64,000 nucleotides of DNA from JBJMQS01 sp045802605 (GCA_045802605.1 JBJMQS010000056.1:248001-312000); one strand, 5' to 3'; positions 35,646 through 43,382 are shown, counted from the first letter of the stretch. Notes: a model not told the origin generated them from the sequence alone. Numbers and translations are program-made.

Positions 35646-36842
35646 ATGGCCCTACACTTCCTGACGCTCGAAGGCCCCGAGAAGGGCCGGACGATTCTTG
35701 TTCAGCCCGGCAAAGACTTCATGATGGGCCGGGCGCACGATGCCTATTACCGTCTGCACGACGAGAGTGTTTCTCGCTACCACTGCGAGCTGCAACTCGA
35801 CGGCGACCATATCAAAGTCACGTGCAACGGCGGCGATGGCGGCACATGGGTCAATGGATTGAAGATTCAGGAGTACGTGCTCAAAGCCGAGGATGTGCTC
35901 AAGATTGGCCACACTCGGCTCCAACTCAAAGAGGGCGACGGCAAAGAGAAGCCGCCCGAGCCTCCGAAGCGGAATCCGCTCTTGGACCTCGTCGGGACCA
36001 AACTTTCTCACTTCGAAGTGGGCAAAGCCATTGGCGCTGGTGAGTTATCGTTGGTGTTCCTCGCGAAAGACATGAAGACGAACGAAAAAGTCGCCCTTCG
36101 TGTGCTTCAGCCGGAATTCGCGATGGACGATCAAAAATTCCAGCGGTTCGTCACCGGCATGAAGACCGCGATGACGCTGCGACATCCGAATATCGTGACG
36201 ACTTTTAGCGCCGGCAAGGCGGGCAGTTGCTGTTGGATGGCGATGGAGCGCGTCGAAGGCGAGAACATGATGAAAGTGATTCGCCGCGTCAAGGACACCG
36301 GCGAATCCAACTGGAAGACGAGCTTCCGCATGGCGGTGCACATTAGCCGGGCACTGGTGTATGCCCATCAGCACAACATCATCCATCGCACTCTCCATCC
36401 GAAAAATATCTTCCTCGACGCTGCGACTCAAACTTACAAGCTTGGCGACCTGCTCTCGGCCAAGTCGCCGAAAGAAGGCGCGGTCGATCTGGTTGCACAG
36501 CAAAGCCAGTTGGCCGGCGCAATGCCTTATGTGTCGCCGGAGCACACGCGCGATGCCGGCGCGGTTGATGCCCGCTCCGACCTCTACTGCTTGGGAGCCG
36601 TGGCCTATGGCGTTCTGACCGGCCAAGCGCCGTGCGACGGCGCGTCGTTCAACTCGCAAGTGAATAGCATCCGCGAAAAGCGGCCCGACCCGCCAACGAC
36701 GATCAATCCGGGGGTGCCAACGTTATTCGAAGACATGGTTTTGAAGTTGCTCGCCAAGAAGCCGAAGGAACGCTACCAGACTGCCGCGGAGGCGCTCAAA
36801 GAGATGGAGCGGTTGGCGAAGTGCAGTGGGGTGAAGGTTTAA
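35646..36842 (+). CDS. FHA domain-pseudokinase fusion protein
   Basis: A 398-residue protein from the ATG at 35646 (AGGAG upstream); earlier in-frame ATGs have no ribosome site. The FHA domain (1-95) keeps the phosphothreonine-binding residues (MMGRAHD, SRYH, VNG). The protein kinase fold (118-395) is degenerate: the beta-3 Lys is Arg152 (VALRVL), the HRD motif is HRT (Thr249), the following Lys is His251, and DFG is DLL (Asp268 kept). The glycine loop is GAGELS. It is therefore probably a phosphate-sensing scaffold, not an active kinase. The gene lies between pheT and pheS on the opposite strand and has no kinase partner nearby. Confidence 0.85.
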   Translation: MALHFLTLEGPEKGRTILVQPGKDFMMGRAHDAYYRLHDESVSRYHCELQLDGDHIKVTCNGGDGGTWVNGLKIQEYVLKAEDVLKIGHTRLQLKEGDGKEKPPEPPKRNPLLDLVGTKLSHFEVGKAIGAGELSLVFLAKDMKTNEKVALRVLQPEFAMDDQKFQRFVTGMKTAMTLRHPNIVTTFSAGKAGSCCWMAMERVEGENMMKVIRRVKDTGESNWKTSFRMAVHISRALVYAHQHNIIHRTLHPKNIFLDAATQTYKLGDLLSAKSPKEGAVDLVAQQSQLAGAMPYVSPEHTRDAGAVDARSDLYCLGAVAYGVLTGQAPCDGASFNSQVNSIREKRPDPPTTINPGVPTLFEDMVLKLLAKKPKERYQTAAEALKEMERLAKCSGVKV

Positions 36843-36853
36843 TAGGCGACGTT

Positions 36854-36936
36854 GCACGGCGGGGATAAACCCCGCCGCTCCTTAAGACAAGAAAGAGACG
36901 ATTCTGGAATGAGCGGCGGGTTTATCCCCGCCGTGC
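36854..36936. repeat. Long inverted repeat between FHA-pseudokinase and pheS
   Basis: Arms GCACGGCGGGGATAAACCCC... (36854-36880) and its near-perfect complement at 36911-36936 with a 30-base loop. Each arm is itself a hairpin (CGGCGGGG / CCCCGCCG). It closes the 93-base gap between two convergent genes and may serve as bidirectional terminator or is a dispersed repeat. Confidence 0.75.
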
Positions 36937-37979
36937 TAGAACTGCTCCAAGAACCGCAGATCGCTCCCCCAAAATAACCGAATATCGTCGATGCCATATT
37001 TCAGCATGGCAATGCGTTGTGGGCCTAAGCCGAAGGCGAAGCCACTGACTTTGTCGGGATCGTAGCCGCCGTTGCGAAGCACGCTTGGGTGCACCATGCC
37101 GGCTCCCATGATCTCGAGCCAGCCGGTGCCTTTCGTCAAGCGATCAGCGTTGGGGTCTTCCTTCGGCCAATCCACGTCCACCTCGATCGATGGCTCCGTG
37201 AACGGGAAGTAACTCGACCGAATGCGGATTTGCCGTTCCTGGCCGAATAGACGGCGGGCGAACGACGTGATCGTGCCTTTCAAGTCGGCCATCGTGATCG
37301 TCGGGCCGATGGCGAGGCCTTCGACTTGCAGGAACTGCATTTCGCTGCGAGTTGTCACCTGTTCGAAGCGATAGCACATGCCCGGCAATATCGCCCGCAC
37401 CGGATTGGGCACGCTTTGCCGCATGACGTGAATCTGCCCCGGCGATGTGTGCGTCCGCAACAAGACGCCTGGCGTGGTGGTGTGAAAAGTGTCCCACATG
37501 TCGCGGGCCGGGTGGTGCTCCGGCATGTTGAGCAGTTCGAAATTATTCTGGTCGCTCTCAACTTCACGACTGCGAAAGACCTGAAACCCCATGTCCGCGA
37601 AGATGGCGTAGATGTCGCGCAGCGTCCGTGTCGCCAGGTGCAATCGCCCCGGTCGCGTAGGCCGGCCGGGCAGGGTGACATCGAGCTTATCTTCAGCAAG
37701 GCTGCGGGCGAGGTCGGCTTCCTGGCGATCGGCGAGGGCTTTGTCGTATGCGGCGGCCAGAGACTCTTTGATCCGATTGGCTTCTTGACCATATGCCTTG
37801 CGGTCGGTCGGCGGCACTTCGCCGACTCGGCGAAGTGCGGTCGCCATCTCGCCAGTCTTGCCGAAGTAACGAGTGTTCCAGGCGCGAAGCGATGCTTCGT
37901 CACCGCATGCCGCGAGTTCGGCCAGGGCGCGAGTTTCAAGTGACTTCAGATCATCGAGGGAAGCGGACGCGGTTGACAT
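36936..37979 (-). CDS. pheS: Phenylalanine-tRNA ligase alpha subunit
   Basis: The catalytic alpha subunit, 347 residues. N-terminal coiled coil, then class II motifs: motif 2 CYRFEQVTTRSEMQFLQVEG and motif 3 GFAFGLGPQRIAMLKYGI. HPARDMWDTFHTTTPGVLLR and TEPSIEVDV complete the family pattern. It charges tRNA-Phe together with PheT. On the minus strand it follows rplT, as in the usual infC-rpmI-rplT-pheS-pheT order, but a large repeat and a terminator separate it from rplT, and an opposite-strand gene separates it from pheT. Confidence 0.97.
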   Translation of the reverse strand: MSTASASLDDLKSLETRALAELAACGDEASLRAWNTRYFGKTGEMATALRRVGEVPPTDRKAYGQEANRIKESLAAAYDKALADRQEADLARSLAEDKLDVTLPGRPTRPGRLHLATRTLRDIYAIFADMGFQVFRSREVESDQNNFELLNMPEHHPARDMWDTFHTTTPGVLLRTHTSPGQIHVMRQSVPNPVRAILPGMCYRFEQVTTRSEMQFLQVEGLAIGPTITMADLKGTITSFARRLFGQERQIRIRSSYFPFTEPSIEVDVDWPKEDPNADRLTKGTGWLEIMGAGMVHPSVLRNGGYDPDKVSGFAFGLGPQRIAMLKYGIDDIRLFWGSDLRFLEQF

Positions 37980-37996
37980 ACGATATCCGGTGTCTT

Positions 37997-38072
37997 GTTA
38001 GCCCGACGCGCCAGCGAGGGCGAAGCACGCGAGCGCTTGCAGGGTTCGCCCTCGCTGGCGCGTCGGGCTAAC
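37997..38072. repeat. 28-bp perfect inverted repeat upstream of pheS
   Basis: Arms GTTAGCCCGACGCGCCAGCG... (37997-38024) and its exact complement at 38045-38072, with a 20-base loop. Perfect 28-bp pairing. I recall similar GTTAGCCCGACGCG-type repeats from planctomycete genomes. It lies between the pheS start and the rplT terminator, so it would be part of the pheS leader. Confidence 0.8.
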
Positions 38073-38094
38073 GAATGCTGATTGTATATGAAAC

Positions 38095-38121
38095 AAAAAA
38101 ACCCAGGGTGTTGCCCTGGGT
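38095..38121 (-). terminator. Intrinsic terminator of rplT
   Basis: On the minus strand ACCCAGGG, a 5-base loop, CCCTGGGT and seven T residues, 25 bases after the rplT stop. It separates the ribosomal operon from pheS. Confidence 0.9.
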
Positions 38122-38146
38122 TGAGAGGATCTCGAATACATTGCGT

Positions 38147-38518
38147 TTACTTCGCGGCCGGCAGCTTTAGCTGCTTCATCGCCACTTCGACGAGCTTGGT
38201 AAACGTGTCCGGATCATGGATCGCGATTTCGGACATCGACTTGCGATCCAATTCGACGTTCGCCAATTGCAGGCCGTTGATGAACTGGCCATACCGCAAC
38301 CCGCGGCTACGGCACGCGGCGTTGAGCCGGGTGATCCACAGGCGGCGGAACATGCGCTTGCGCACGCGGCGATCGCGGAAAGCGTAAACGCCGGCGCGGA
38401 TCAGGGTCACGCGCGATTGCCGGACGAGGTTGTGCCGGCTCAGTCGAAAGCCCTTGGTGAGCTTGCGGAGCCGCTTGCGACGGCGAAGAACGGTCTTACC
38501 ACTGCGTGCCCGAACCAT
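38147..38518 (-). CDS. rplT: 50S ribosomal protein L20
   Basis: A 123-residue L20 with the conserved basic opening MVRARSGKTVLRRRKRLRKL and the core FRRLWITRLNAACRSRGLRYGQFINGL. L20 binds 23S rRNA early in assembly and, in other bacteria, represses its own operon by binding the leader RNA. A terminator lies downstream and a palindromic repeat between rplT and rpmI. Confidence 0.98.
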   Translation of the reverse strand: MVRARSGKTVLRRRKRLRKLTKGFRLSRHNLVRQSRVTLIRAGVYAFRDRRVRKRMFRRLWITRLNAACRSRGLRYGQFINGLQLANVELDRKSMSEIAIHDPDTFTKLVEVAMKQLKLPAAK

Positions 38519-38535
38519 TTCGAACTCCAGAAGTC

Positions 38536-38562
38536 AGTGGTCAGTTCTGACAACTGACCACT
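38536..38562. repeat. Short inverted repeat between rpmI and rplT
   Basis: AGTGGTCAGTT (38536-38546) and AACTGACCACT (38552-38562), an 11-bp perfect stem. Same family as the repeat pair at 39649-39757. It sits inside the rpmI-rplT transcript and could affect the relative levels of L20. Confidence 0.6.
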
Positions 38563-38570
38563 ATTAGTCG

Positions 38571-38765
38571 TTAGCCGAGCAATGCCCGGAGATACTTGGC
38601 CCCAATGACGCCGGTCTCGATGGCGGGACGGCGGAGCTGGCGTTTGCGCTTGCTCGTTCGCCCGGCCAGCAAGTGGCGCTTGCCGCATTTGTTGCGTTTG
38701 ATCTTGCCGGTGCCGGTGATCCGGAACCGCTTTTTGACGCTCTTATTCGTCTTTTGCTTCGGCAT
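38571..38765 (-). CDS. rpmI: 50S ribosomal protein L35
   Basis: A 64-residue L35: MPKQKTNKSVKKRFRITGTG, then KRNKCGKRHLLAGRTSKRKRQLR. Normal length for the family. The start is at 38765, although the frame stays open upstream. The gene is preceded, 13 bases before the ATG, by a strong hairpin with a T-tract that looks like an attenuator. Confidence 0.97.
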   Translation of the reverse strand: MPKQKTNKSVKKRFRITGTGKIKRNKCGKRHLLAGRTSKRKRQLRRPAIETGVIGAKYLRALLG

Positions 38766-38777
38766 TTGGCAATCTCG

Positions 38778-38807
38778 AAAAAACGAGCCCTCGGTCAGCC
38801 CGAGGGC
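38778..38807 (-). terminator. Attenuator-like terminator before rpmI
   Basis: Minus-strand hairpin GCCCTCGG / CCGAGGGC with loop GCTGA, three further bases and six T residues (38778-38783). It is the textbook form of an intrinsic terminator and stands only 13 bases before the rpmI ATG. Without antitermination, rpmI and rplT would not be transcribed from upstream, so it is probably regulated. Confidence 0.75.
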
Positions 38808-38828
38808 CCGGCAATCATCCAGGGTGAA

Positions 38829-38857
38829 ATTATAGGATTGCGAAGGCCTTTTGGCAT
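38829..38857 (-). promoter_or_regulatory. Candidate promoter for rpmI-rplT
   Basis: Minus-strand ATGCCA (38852-38857), 17-base spacer and perfect TATAAT (38829-38834). A short leader of about 60 bases would contain only the attenuator-like hairpin and the rpmI ribosome site. A second hairpin (TGGCACCATGCCA) overlaps the -35 region. Confidence 0.45.
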
Positions 38858-38977
38858 GGTGCCAAAAAAGAGGTTGTTTTCCAGGCAAAACAATGGCCAG
38901 GACAGATTCGTTGCTTTCGTTGCCATTTTCGGGGTGGGGGGTGTCGAATTGCGCCACGCCTCAAACCATAACAAAAA

Positions 38978-39526
38978 TCATCCCCCGCCGCCCTTCGGGG
39001 CCAGCATTGCGGTCATGCGCTTGCCTTCCATGGAGGGCATTTTCTCAATTTTGGCCACTTCCATGAGCTTGGCGACCATGCCGTCGATGATCCGTTTGCC
39101 TTCTTCGATGTGCTGCAATTCGCGGCCTCGGAAGAGAACGTTTAGAAGCACTTTGTCCTTGTGCTCCAAGAACTTCTTGGCCTGATTGATCTTGGTTTCG
39201 ATGTCGTGGTCGCCGGTTTTGGGGCGGACACGAATCTCTTTTAGCTTTTGCTGGTGGGATTTTTGCTTGTTCTGCTTGCGAGACTGCTCGTAGCGGAATT
39301 TGCCGTAATCCAAGATCTTGCAGACGGGTGGCCGAGCGGTGGCGTCCACCTCGACGAGATCGATCCCGGCTTCGCGGGCCATTTCCATCGCCTGGGAGGT
39401 GGGCACAACGCCCAACTGCTCGCCGGCCGCCCCGATGAGTCGGATCGGGCTGATGCGGATTTGATCGTTCATCCGGGGCCCCATATCGCGCTGGGGCCGT
39501 TGCGCATTGCGATCGAACGGCGGGAT
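38978..39526 (-). CDS. infC: Translation initiation factor IF-3, probable AUC start
   Basis: IF-3 keeps ribosomal subunits apart and checks the start codon. The N domain (RISPIRLIGAAGEQLGVVP), the linker and the C domain (KTGDHDIETKINQAKKFL) are complete. I place the start at an ATC codon (39524-39526): GAGGAG at 39535-39540 is eight bases upstream, whereas neither ATG (39484 or 39472) has a ribosome site. IF-3 genes of other bacteria use AUU, AUC or similar codons for autoregulation. With this start the protein is 182 residues and begins with a polar tail of 14 extra residues. The 168-residue ATG form is the alternative. Confidence 0.9.
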   Translation of the reverse strand: MPPFDRNAQRPQRDMGPRMNDQIRISPIRLIGAAGEQLGVVPTSQAMEMAREAGIDLVEVDATARPPVCKILDYGKFRYEQSRKQNKQKSHQQKLKEIRVRPKTGDHDIETKINQAKKFLEHKDKVLLNVLFRGRELQHIEEGKRIIDGMVAKLMEVAKIEKMPSMEGKRMTAMLAPKGGGG

Positions 39527-39648
39527 TGGCAGGTCTCCTCATCAGGGAATACGTCGCCGAAAGTACCCGACTAATGGGTGCTAAAACGCGGCGAAGCGTG
39601 TCATCACAGTAACTTACGTTGTTTTCTAGGTCAACGGTCAAAAAAACC

Positions 39649-39757
39649 AGTGGTCAGTTGTCAGTGATCAGTGGTCATCAAAACCAAAGACCCCAAGGCG
39701 GCGGGCCTTTGGGGTCTAATTTTGGTCGTAACTGACCACTGACAACTGGCCACTGAA
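39649..39757. repeat. Inverted GTGGTCAGT-type repeats flanking a terminator
   Basis: CAGTGGTCAGTTGTCAGTGA at 39649 onward and its approximate complement at 39731-39757 (ACTGACCACTGACAACTGGC). Between the arms lies the terminator at 39688-39717. The same motif occurs at 38536-38562. Confidence 0.65.
39688..39717 (-). terminator. Terminator of the Cys/Tyr-rich surface protein gene
   Basis: Stem AGACCCCAA(A)GGC / GCCTTGGGGTCT on the minus strand, followed by TTGGTTTT. It lies 46 bases after the stop of the gene at 39763-40782. Confidence 0.75.
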
Positions 39758-39762
39758 AACTC

Positions 39763-40782
39763 TTACCGGTTCACCACCATGACGTTGCGGCTTTCGCCGG
39801 TGAGCGTCAGGTCGCTGTGGTAGACCGTACGGCCAGTGCCGTCTTCGGTGTAAATCCGGTAGTGGCCCGAAGCCAGGGTGACGTTAAATCGGCCCGCGGC
39901 GTCGGTCGAAACCGGCAAAGCGGCGTTGTCATCACGCACGAATCGGAGCTTGGCGTTGCCCTGCGGTTGCCAGTTAGCGGCGACCACAGAGCCGACCACA
40001 GCCGAGTTGGCCGACGCCAAACGATCGGCCCGCACCGGAGCCGGACGCGGTGTCGAGGTGTTGCCCAAGAGTGATCGCTCCGTCGTCTGCGGCGGCATGC
40101 TGCGATTGTCCTGCGGCACGTTCAACGGCGGCGCCGGGGTTTGCTGTTGCGGCGGTACACTTTGCTCCTGAATCTGCGGCGCCATCTGCATCTGCGGCTG
40201 CTGATACTGTGGCTGTTGGATCTGCGGAGCGGCATAGACCGTAGCAGCCGCGGCGGTCTGGCACGTCGCGCAGGACGGTTGCGCTGTCTGGCACGTCGGG
40301 CATGATGGCTGGAGCTGAATCGTGTCGTAGTAGAACGACTGACGATAAGCCGTGACTGGTTGATAGCTGATGCGCTGCACGTAGCTCGTGCAAGCGTTGC
40401 ACTGCGACCGCAACTGATACGAGGTGGACGGACAAGCGACTTGCGAGGAACAGCCGGTGCACGGATCGACGTACAGGCTGTAGCTCATCGTCTGCACTGG
40501 CTCGTAGTAGTACGAGGTGCGATAGCTGGTGACCGGTTCGTAAGTGGTGACTGGTTTGTAGACGGTAGTCGGTTGATAGCAGGACCGCTGCACATAAGCG
40601 GTGGTTGGACAGGTGGCGCAGGGCGGAGCACAACTGGTGCAGGCCGGCGCGCAACATTTGTTGGAGCTGCGATGCCCGCAACAGGTGAGTTGGAAAACAC
40701 TGTCCCAGGCGGCCGGCGCGGTGCCGGGGGCCAGGAGCAATGCTCCCAATGCCCATCCGCCACACAGGCGTGCGAACGTCAT
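39763..40782 (-). CDS. Secreted Cys/Tyr/Gln-rich repeat protein
   Basis: A 339-residue protein. Signal peptide MTFARLCGGWALGALLLAPG with cleavage near APA. The mature part has a Cys-rich region with C-x-x-C pairs (CCAPACTSCAPPCATCP), two stretches of Tyr motifs (YKPVTTYEPVTSYRTSYYY and YQPVTAYRQSFYYD), a Q/P-rich linker, and a C-terminal carboxypeptidase-regulatory-like beta domain (LPVSTDAAGRFNVTLASGHY). The design suggests a disulfide-stabilised surface or matrix protein. Planctomycetes have many such Tyr/Cys-repeat secreted proteins. AAGGAG nine bases upstream supports the start. It has its own terminator downstream. Confidence 0.8.
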   Translation of the reverse strand: MTFARLCGGWALGALLLAPGTAPAAWDSVFQLTCCGHRSSNKCCAPACTSCAPPCATCPTTAYVQRSCYQPTTVYKPVTTYEPVTSYRTSYYYEPVQTMSYSLYVDPCTGCSSQVACPSTSYQLRSQCNACTSYVQRISYQPVTAYRQSFYYDTIQLQPSCPTCQTAQPSCATCQTAAAATVYAAPQIQQPQYQQPQMQMAPQIQEQSVPPQQQTPAPPLNVPQDNRSMPPQTTERSLLGNTSTPRPAPVRADRLASANSAVVGSVVAANWQPQGNAKLRFVRDDNAALPVSTDAAGRFNVTLASGHYRIYTEDGTGRTVYHSDLTLTGESRNVMVVNR

Positions 40783-41119
40783 CGTGGCAACTCCTTGGTG
40801 GTCGTATCCCGGTCACTGCCAAAGCACGAGCCGCCCGGGTCAATACGGGCTCGGCTATTCCATCGTAATATCGCATTTGGCCGCCGCAACGCATGGATGT
40901 GTTCGAAACGACCGGTAAGTCCGGCGCGCGTCTGCGCAACCGGTAGGGTTGACACATCCGACCATGCTTCTCCAGGTTCAAAGCGAGGGCGCCGGGAAAT
41001 GTTCCACACAATTTGACAAACAGGAAAACGTAAGAATTTGAACCGCAGAGAACGCGGAGAACGCAGAGGAATACTAATTTGGTTTTCTCTGCGCTCTCCG
41101 CGTTCTCTGCGCTTAATTC
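40783..41119. other. Intergenic region of 337 bases
   Basis: Upstream region of the Cys/Tyr-rich protein gene and downstream of the Lon-domain gene. It holds the inverted repeat at 41041-41116. The rest has no open frame or convincing promoter that I could identify. Confidence 0.5.
41041..41116. repeat. CGCAGAGAACGCGGAGA-type inverted repeat
   Basis: AACCGCAGAGAACGCGGAGA... (41041-41071) and an imperfect complement at 41083-41116. It is the same class as the element at 43281-43382 and lies directly after the stop of the Lon-domain gene. Confidence 0.7.
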
Positions 41120-41797
41120 CTAGTTTTTGCTGAAATCCGGCGGGAAACTGCGGTCCGCAATCACCGCGGCGGTATGTTGCTCGATCAACCCGATCATCTG
41201 CTCGACCCGTTGCTCAACGTCGTTTTGCTCTAACAACTCTTGCTTTGACTGAGGCGGAAACGGTAGCGCGAAGCTCAACACATCGCAGAGCGAACCCAGT
41301 GGCAACTCGCCGTGGAACAAGTCGGCCATTTGTTCCACGGCCGCTCCCTTGGCGCGGAACCGCGGGACGACGAAGCTTTCCAGCCGCTTGCGGAGTTTTT
41401 TCGCGTCCAAATCTGATGGCACGATATCTTCGATGAGCTCGGCTCGCGCCATGCGATAGAGTTTCTCCGAATCCACCTCGCGGCGAATCTTGATGCGCTG
41501 CATGCCGCGCAAGAGCAAGTTGTAACGCCCATCCGGCATCAGTTGATCGGCGATCACGCGACCCAGACACGCCACCGAATGAATGGGCGGCCGGCCGTTG
41601 TAGAGATCCTCCCACCCTGGCTGCAGTAACACGATGGCCAATAAGCGATCGCCTTTCAAAGCGTCGGCTGTCATCTGGCGATAACGCGGCTCGAAGATGT
41701 GGAGTGGCTGCACGACGTTGGGAAATAGCACGAGGTTCGGCAGCGGAAAGAGCCGCGCCGTCCCAGAGAATTCAGTCAGAGCTTCTTCTTCACTCAT
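41120..41797 (-). CDS. Lon N-terminal (LAN) domain protein
   Basis: A 225-residue protein consisting only of the Lon protease substrate-binding domain. LFPLPNLVLFPNVVQPLHIFEPRYRQM is the signature (first half), and CLGRVIADQLMPDGRYNLLLRGMQRI the second part. It lacks the ATPase and protease parts of Lon, so it may be an adaptor or chaperone for degradation (inference). Its start overlaps the DUF309 stop by eight bases, so the two are coupled. Confidence 0.9.
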   Translation of the reverse strand: MSEEEALTEFSGTARLFPLPNLVLFPNVVQPLHIFEPRYRQMTADALKGDRLLAIVLLQPGWEDLYNGRPPIHSVACLGRVIADQLMPDGRYNLLLRGMQRIKIRREVDSEKLYRMARAELIEDIVPSDLDAKKLRKRLESFVVPRFRAKGAAVEQMADLFHGELPLGSLCDVLSFALPFPPQSKQELLEQNDVEQRVEQMIGLIEQHTAAVIADRSFPPDFSKN

Positions 41798-42233
41798 CGT
41801 CTTCGTGCAAGAAGTCTTTGGGATCGGGCCAGCTCGTCGGTGGCGGATCGAGCGTGATCGTGGGAATCAAATCCACATCCGGTGTCACGTCGCGCCGCAT
41901 CATGTCCTGCCCTTCGCGGAACACTTCGACGAAACAGGCGGCCATGTCGCTCCAGAATTTCTCGCGATCGAGGCCCTGGTGAGGGCAGGGATACGTGTCC
42001 ATGTACGCCTTGCCGGTGCGGAACAGTTTTTGGGCGCCGCGAAGATTTCCGTTCGTGAAATGGTAAAGCGCGACCGCAGCTTGCAGAATACCCTGGTAGT
42101 ACCGGCGATCGCGGTCGGGGCATTCATTCCAGAGATCTTCGAGCACCTCGTGACAATCGAAGAACTCGCGGGAGTTGAATAGCTGCACCCCGGCCAGGTA
42201 TCGTGGTTCGTAGTCGTCACGCGGTTCGGCCAT
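41790..42233 (-). CDS. DUF309 domain protein
   Basis: A 147-residue alpha-helical protein. FNSREFFDCHEVLEDLWNE and YYQGILQAAVALYHFTNGNLRGAQKL are the DUF309 landmarks, with the conserved His-Glu (CHEVLE) and Asp. The function is unknown; the residues suggest a metal site. The start MAEPRDD (42233) is chosen because an in-frame ATG at 42263 lies inside the promoter region of the divergent type II secretion gene. Coupled to the Lon-domain gene downstream. Confidence 0.88.
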   Translation of the reverse strand: MAEPRDDYEPRYLAGVQLFNSREFFDCHEVLEDLWNECPDRDRRYYQGILQAAVALYHFTNGNLRGAQKLFRTGKAYMDTYPCPHQGLDREKFWSDMAACFVEVFREGQDMMRRDVTPDVDLIPTITLDPPPTSWPDPKDFLHEDDE

Positions 42234-42256
42234 TCGTTCCTCATCGGGAGTCTTAT

Positions 42257-43273
42257 GTGGCAATCCGCATACCCACTTCGGCCTTAGTCCAGTTCACCCG
42301 GATGGTTCGGGTGGGGCTCGAAGCGGGTCTCCCCATTGTTGATGTATTCCAGAAGCAGGGCGTGCGTGGGCCGTACTCCGTTCGACCAGTCGCCGCCCGC
42401 ATCGGCGAACGGCTCGCCAAGGGCGACACATTTACCGACGCCATTCAATTGGAGTCAGCCGCCCTGCCTCCATTATTCCTGGCATTGAGCGAAGTGGGAG
42501 AGGAAACCGGCCATCTGGCGGAATCTTTTGGCGAATTGGAGGAATACTTTGAGCTTCAAGATGAGCTGCAAAAGGATTTTCGGATGCAGACGATGCTGCC
42601 CAAGATGGAGTTTTTTGCCGCAATTGGCGTGATCTGCCTCTTGTACATGATCCTCGCTGCGCTTGACTTGCCGGTCGATCCCTTGGGCTTGGGCCGAGGT
42701 TTTGGCGCGATTGTCAGATTCTTGTCGATCATCGCGGTGTTTGTCGGCACTATGTACTTCATCGTCTGGGGCATCAAGAATCGGCTCCGATTTCTTGCTC
42801 CGGTCGAACGGGTAATTTTGCGAATTCCCGTACTGGGCCCCGCGCTCGAATCCGTATTGCTCGCGAGATTCTCGCTGGGTCTGCGATTTACGTTGGGTGC
42901 CGGGCTGACGGTTCCCAAGGCGATGAAATACTCGATCTATGCGGCCGCCAGTTCGCTGTACCAGCAAGCCTTTGAAAAAGCGCAGCCCGGTTTGCGCCGT
43001 GGCGAAACGCTGGTCGAAGTGCTGGAGCGGTGTCAGGTCTTCCCGCATGATTTCATCGACATCGTTGCCAATGCTGAAGAGACTGGTCAAGTGCCGGAAG
43101 TGATGGCGAAGCAGGCCAAACATTATCAGGACGAAACACGCCGCCGTTTGAAGATCTTAACGAGAGTGGCCGGCTGGCTCGTGTACGCCATGGTCGCCGG
43201 CATGATCATTTTCATGATCTTCAAGATGTACTTGGGCGTTTATTTACCGCGCTTCAACGAGATTAAGTTCTGA
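42257..43273 (+). CDS. Type II secretion system F-family protein
   Basis: A 338-residue polytopic protein with the two homologous T2SSF domains: FLALSEVGEETGHLAESFGE in the first and FIDIVANAEETGQVPEVMAK in the second. Membrane segments are near FFAAIGVICLLYMILAAL, FLSIIAVFVGTMYFIVW and LVYAMVAGMIIFMIFKMYL. GspF/PilC-type proteins hold the inner-membrane platform of type II secretion or type IV pili. No other secretion gene adjoins it. The GTG at 42257 with GGGAG eight bases upstream is chosen as start; 42203 is an alternative. Confidence 0.88.
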   Translation: MAIRIPTSALVQFTRMVRVGLEAGLPIVDVFQKQGVRGPYSVRPVAARIGERLAKGDTFTDAIQLESAALPPLFLALSEVGEETGHLAESFGELEEYFELQDELQKDFRMQTMLPKMEFFAAIGVICLLYMILAALDLPVDPLGLGRGFGAIVRFLSIIAVFVGTMYFIVWGIKNRLRFLAPVERVILRIPVLGPALESVLLARFSLGLRFTLGAGLTVPKAMKYSIYAAASSLYQQAFEKAQPGLRRGETLVEVLERCQVFPHDFIDIVANAEETGQVPEVMAKQAKHYQDETRRRLKILTRVAGWLVYAMVAGMIIFMIFKMYLGVYLPRFNEIKF

Positions 43274-43280
43274 AAAAAGC

Positions 43281-43382
43281 AGAAGAGTCAACCACAGAGA
43301 CACAGAGAGCACAGAGAAAACCAAAACGAGAATTTGGTCTTCTCAGTGCTCTCTGTGTCTCTGTGGTTAATTCTGACTCTTC
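43281..43382. repeat. CCACAGAGACACAGAGA-type inverted repeat
   Basis: Left arm at 43283-43320 (AGAAGAGTCAACCACAGAGA...) and right arm at 43336-43382, long imperfect pairing between two convergent genes. The right arm covers the last codons of the GT39 gene. Confidence 0.75.

Noticed and set aside
36854..38072. Remains of an insertion sequence around pheS
   Set aside because: The inverted repeats have no transposase gene, no target duplication that I could see, and pheS is intact.
41014..41019. TTGACA box in the gap before the Lon-domain gene
   Set aside because: No acceptable -10 box follows at the right spacing and no plus-strand gene starts downstream.
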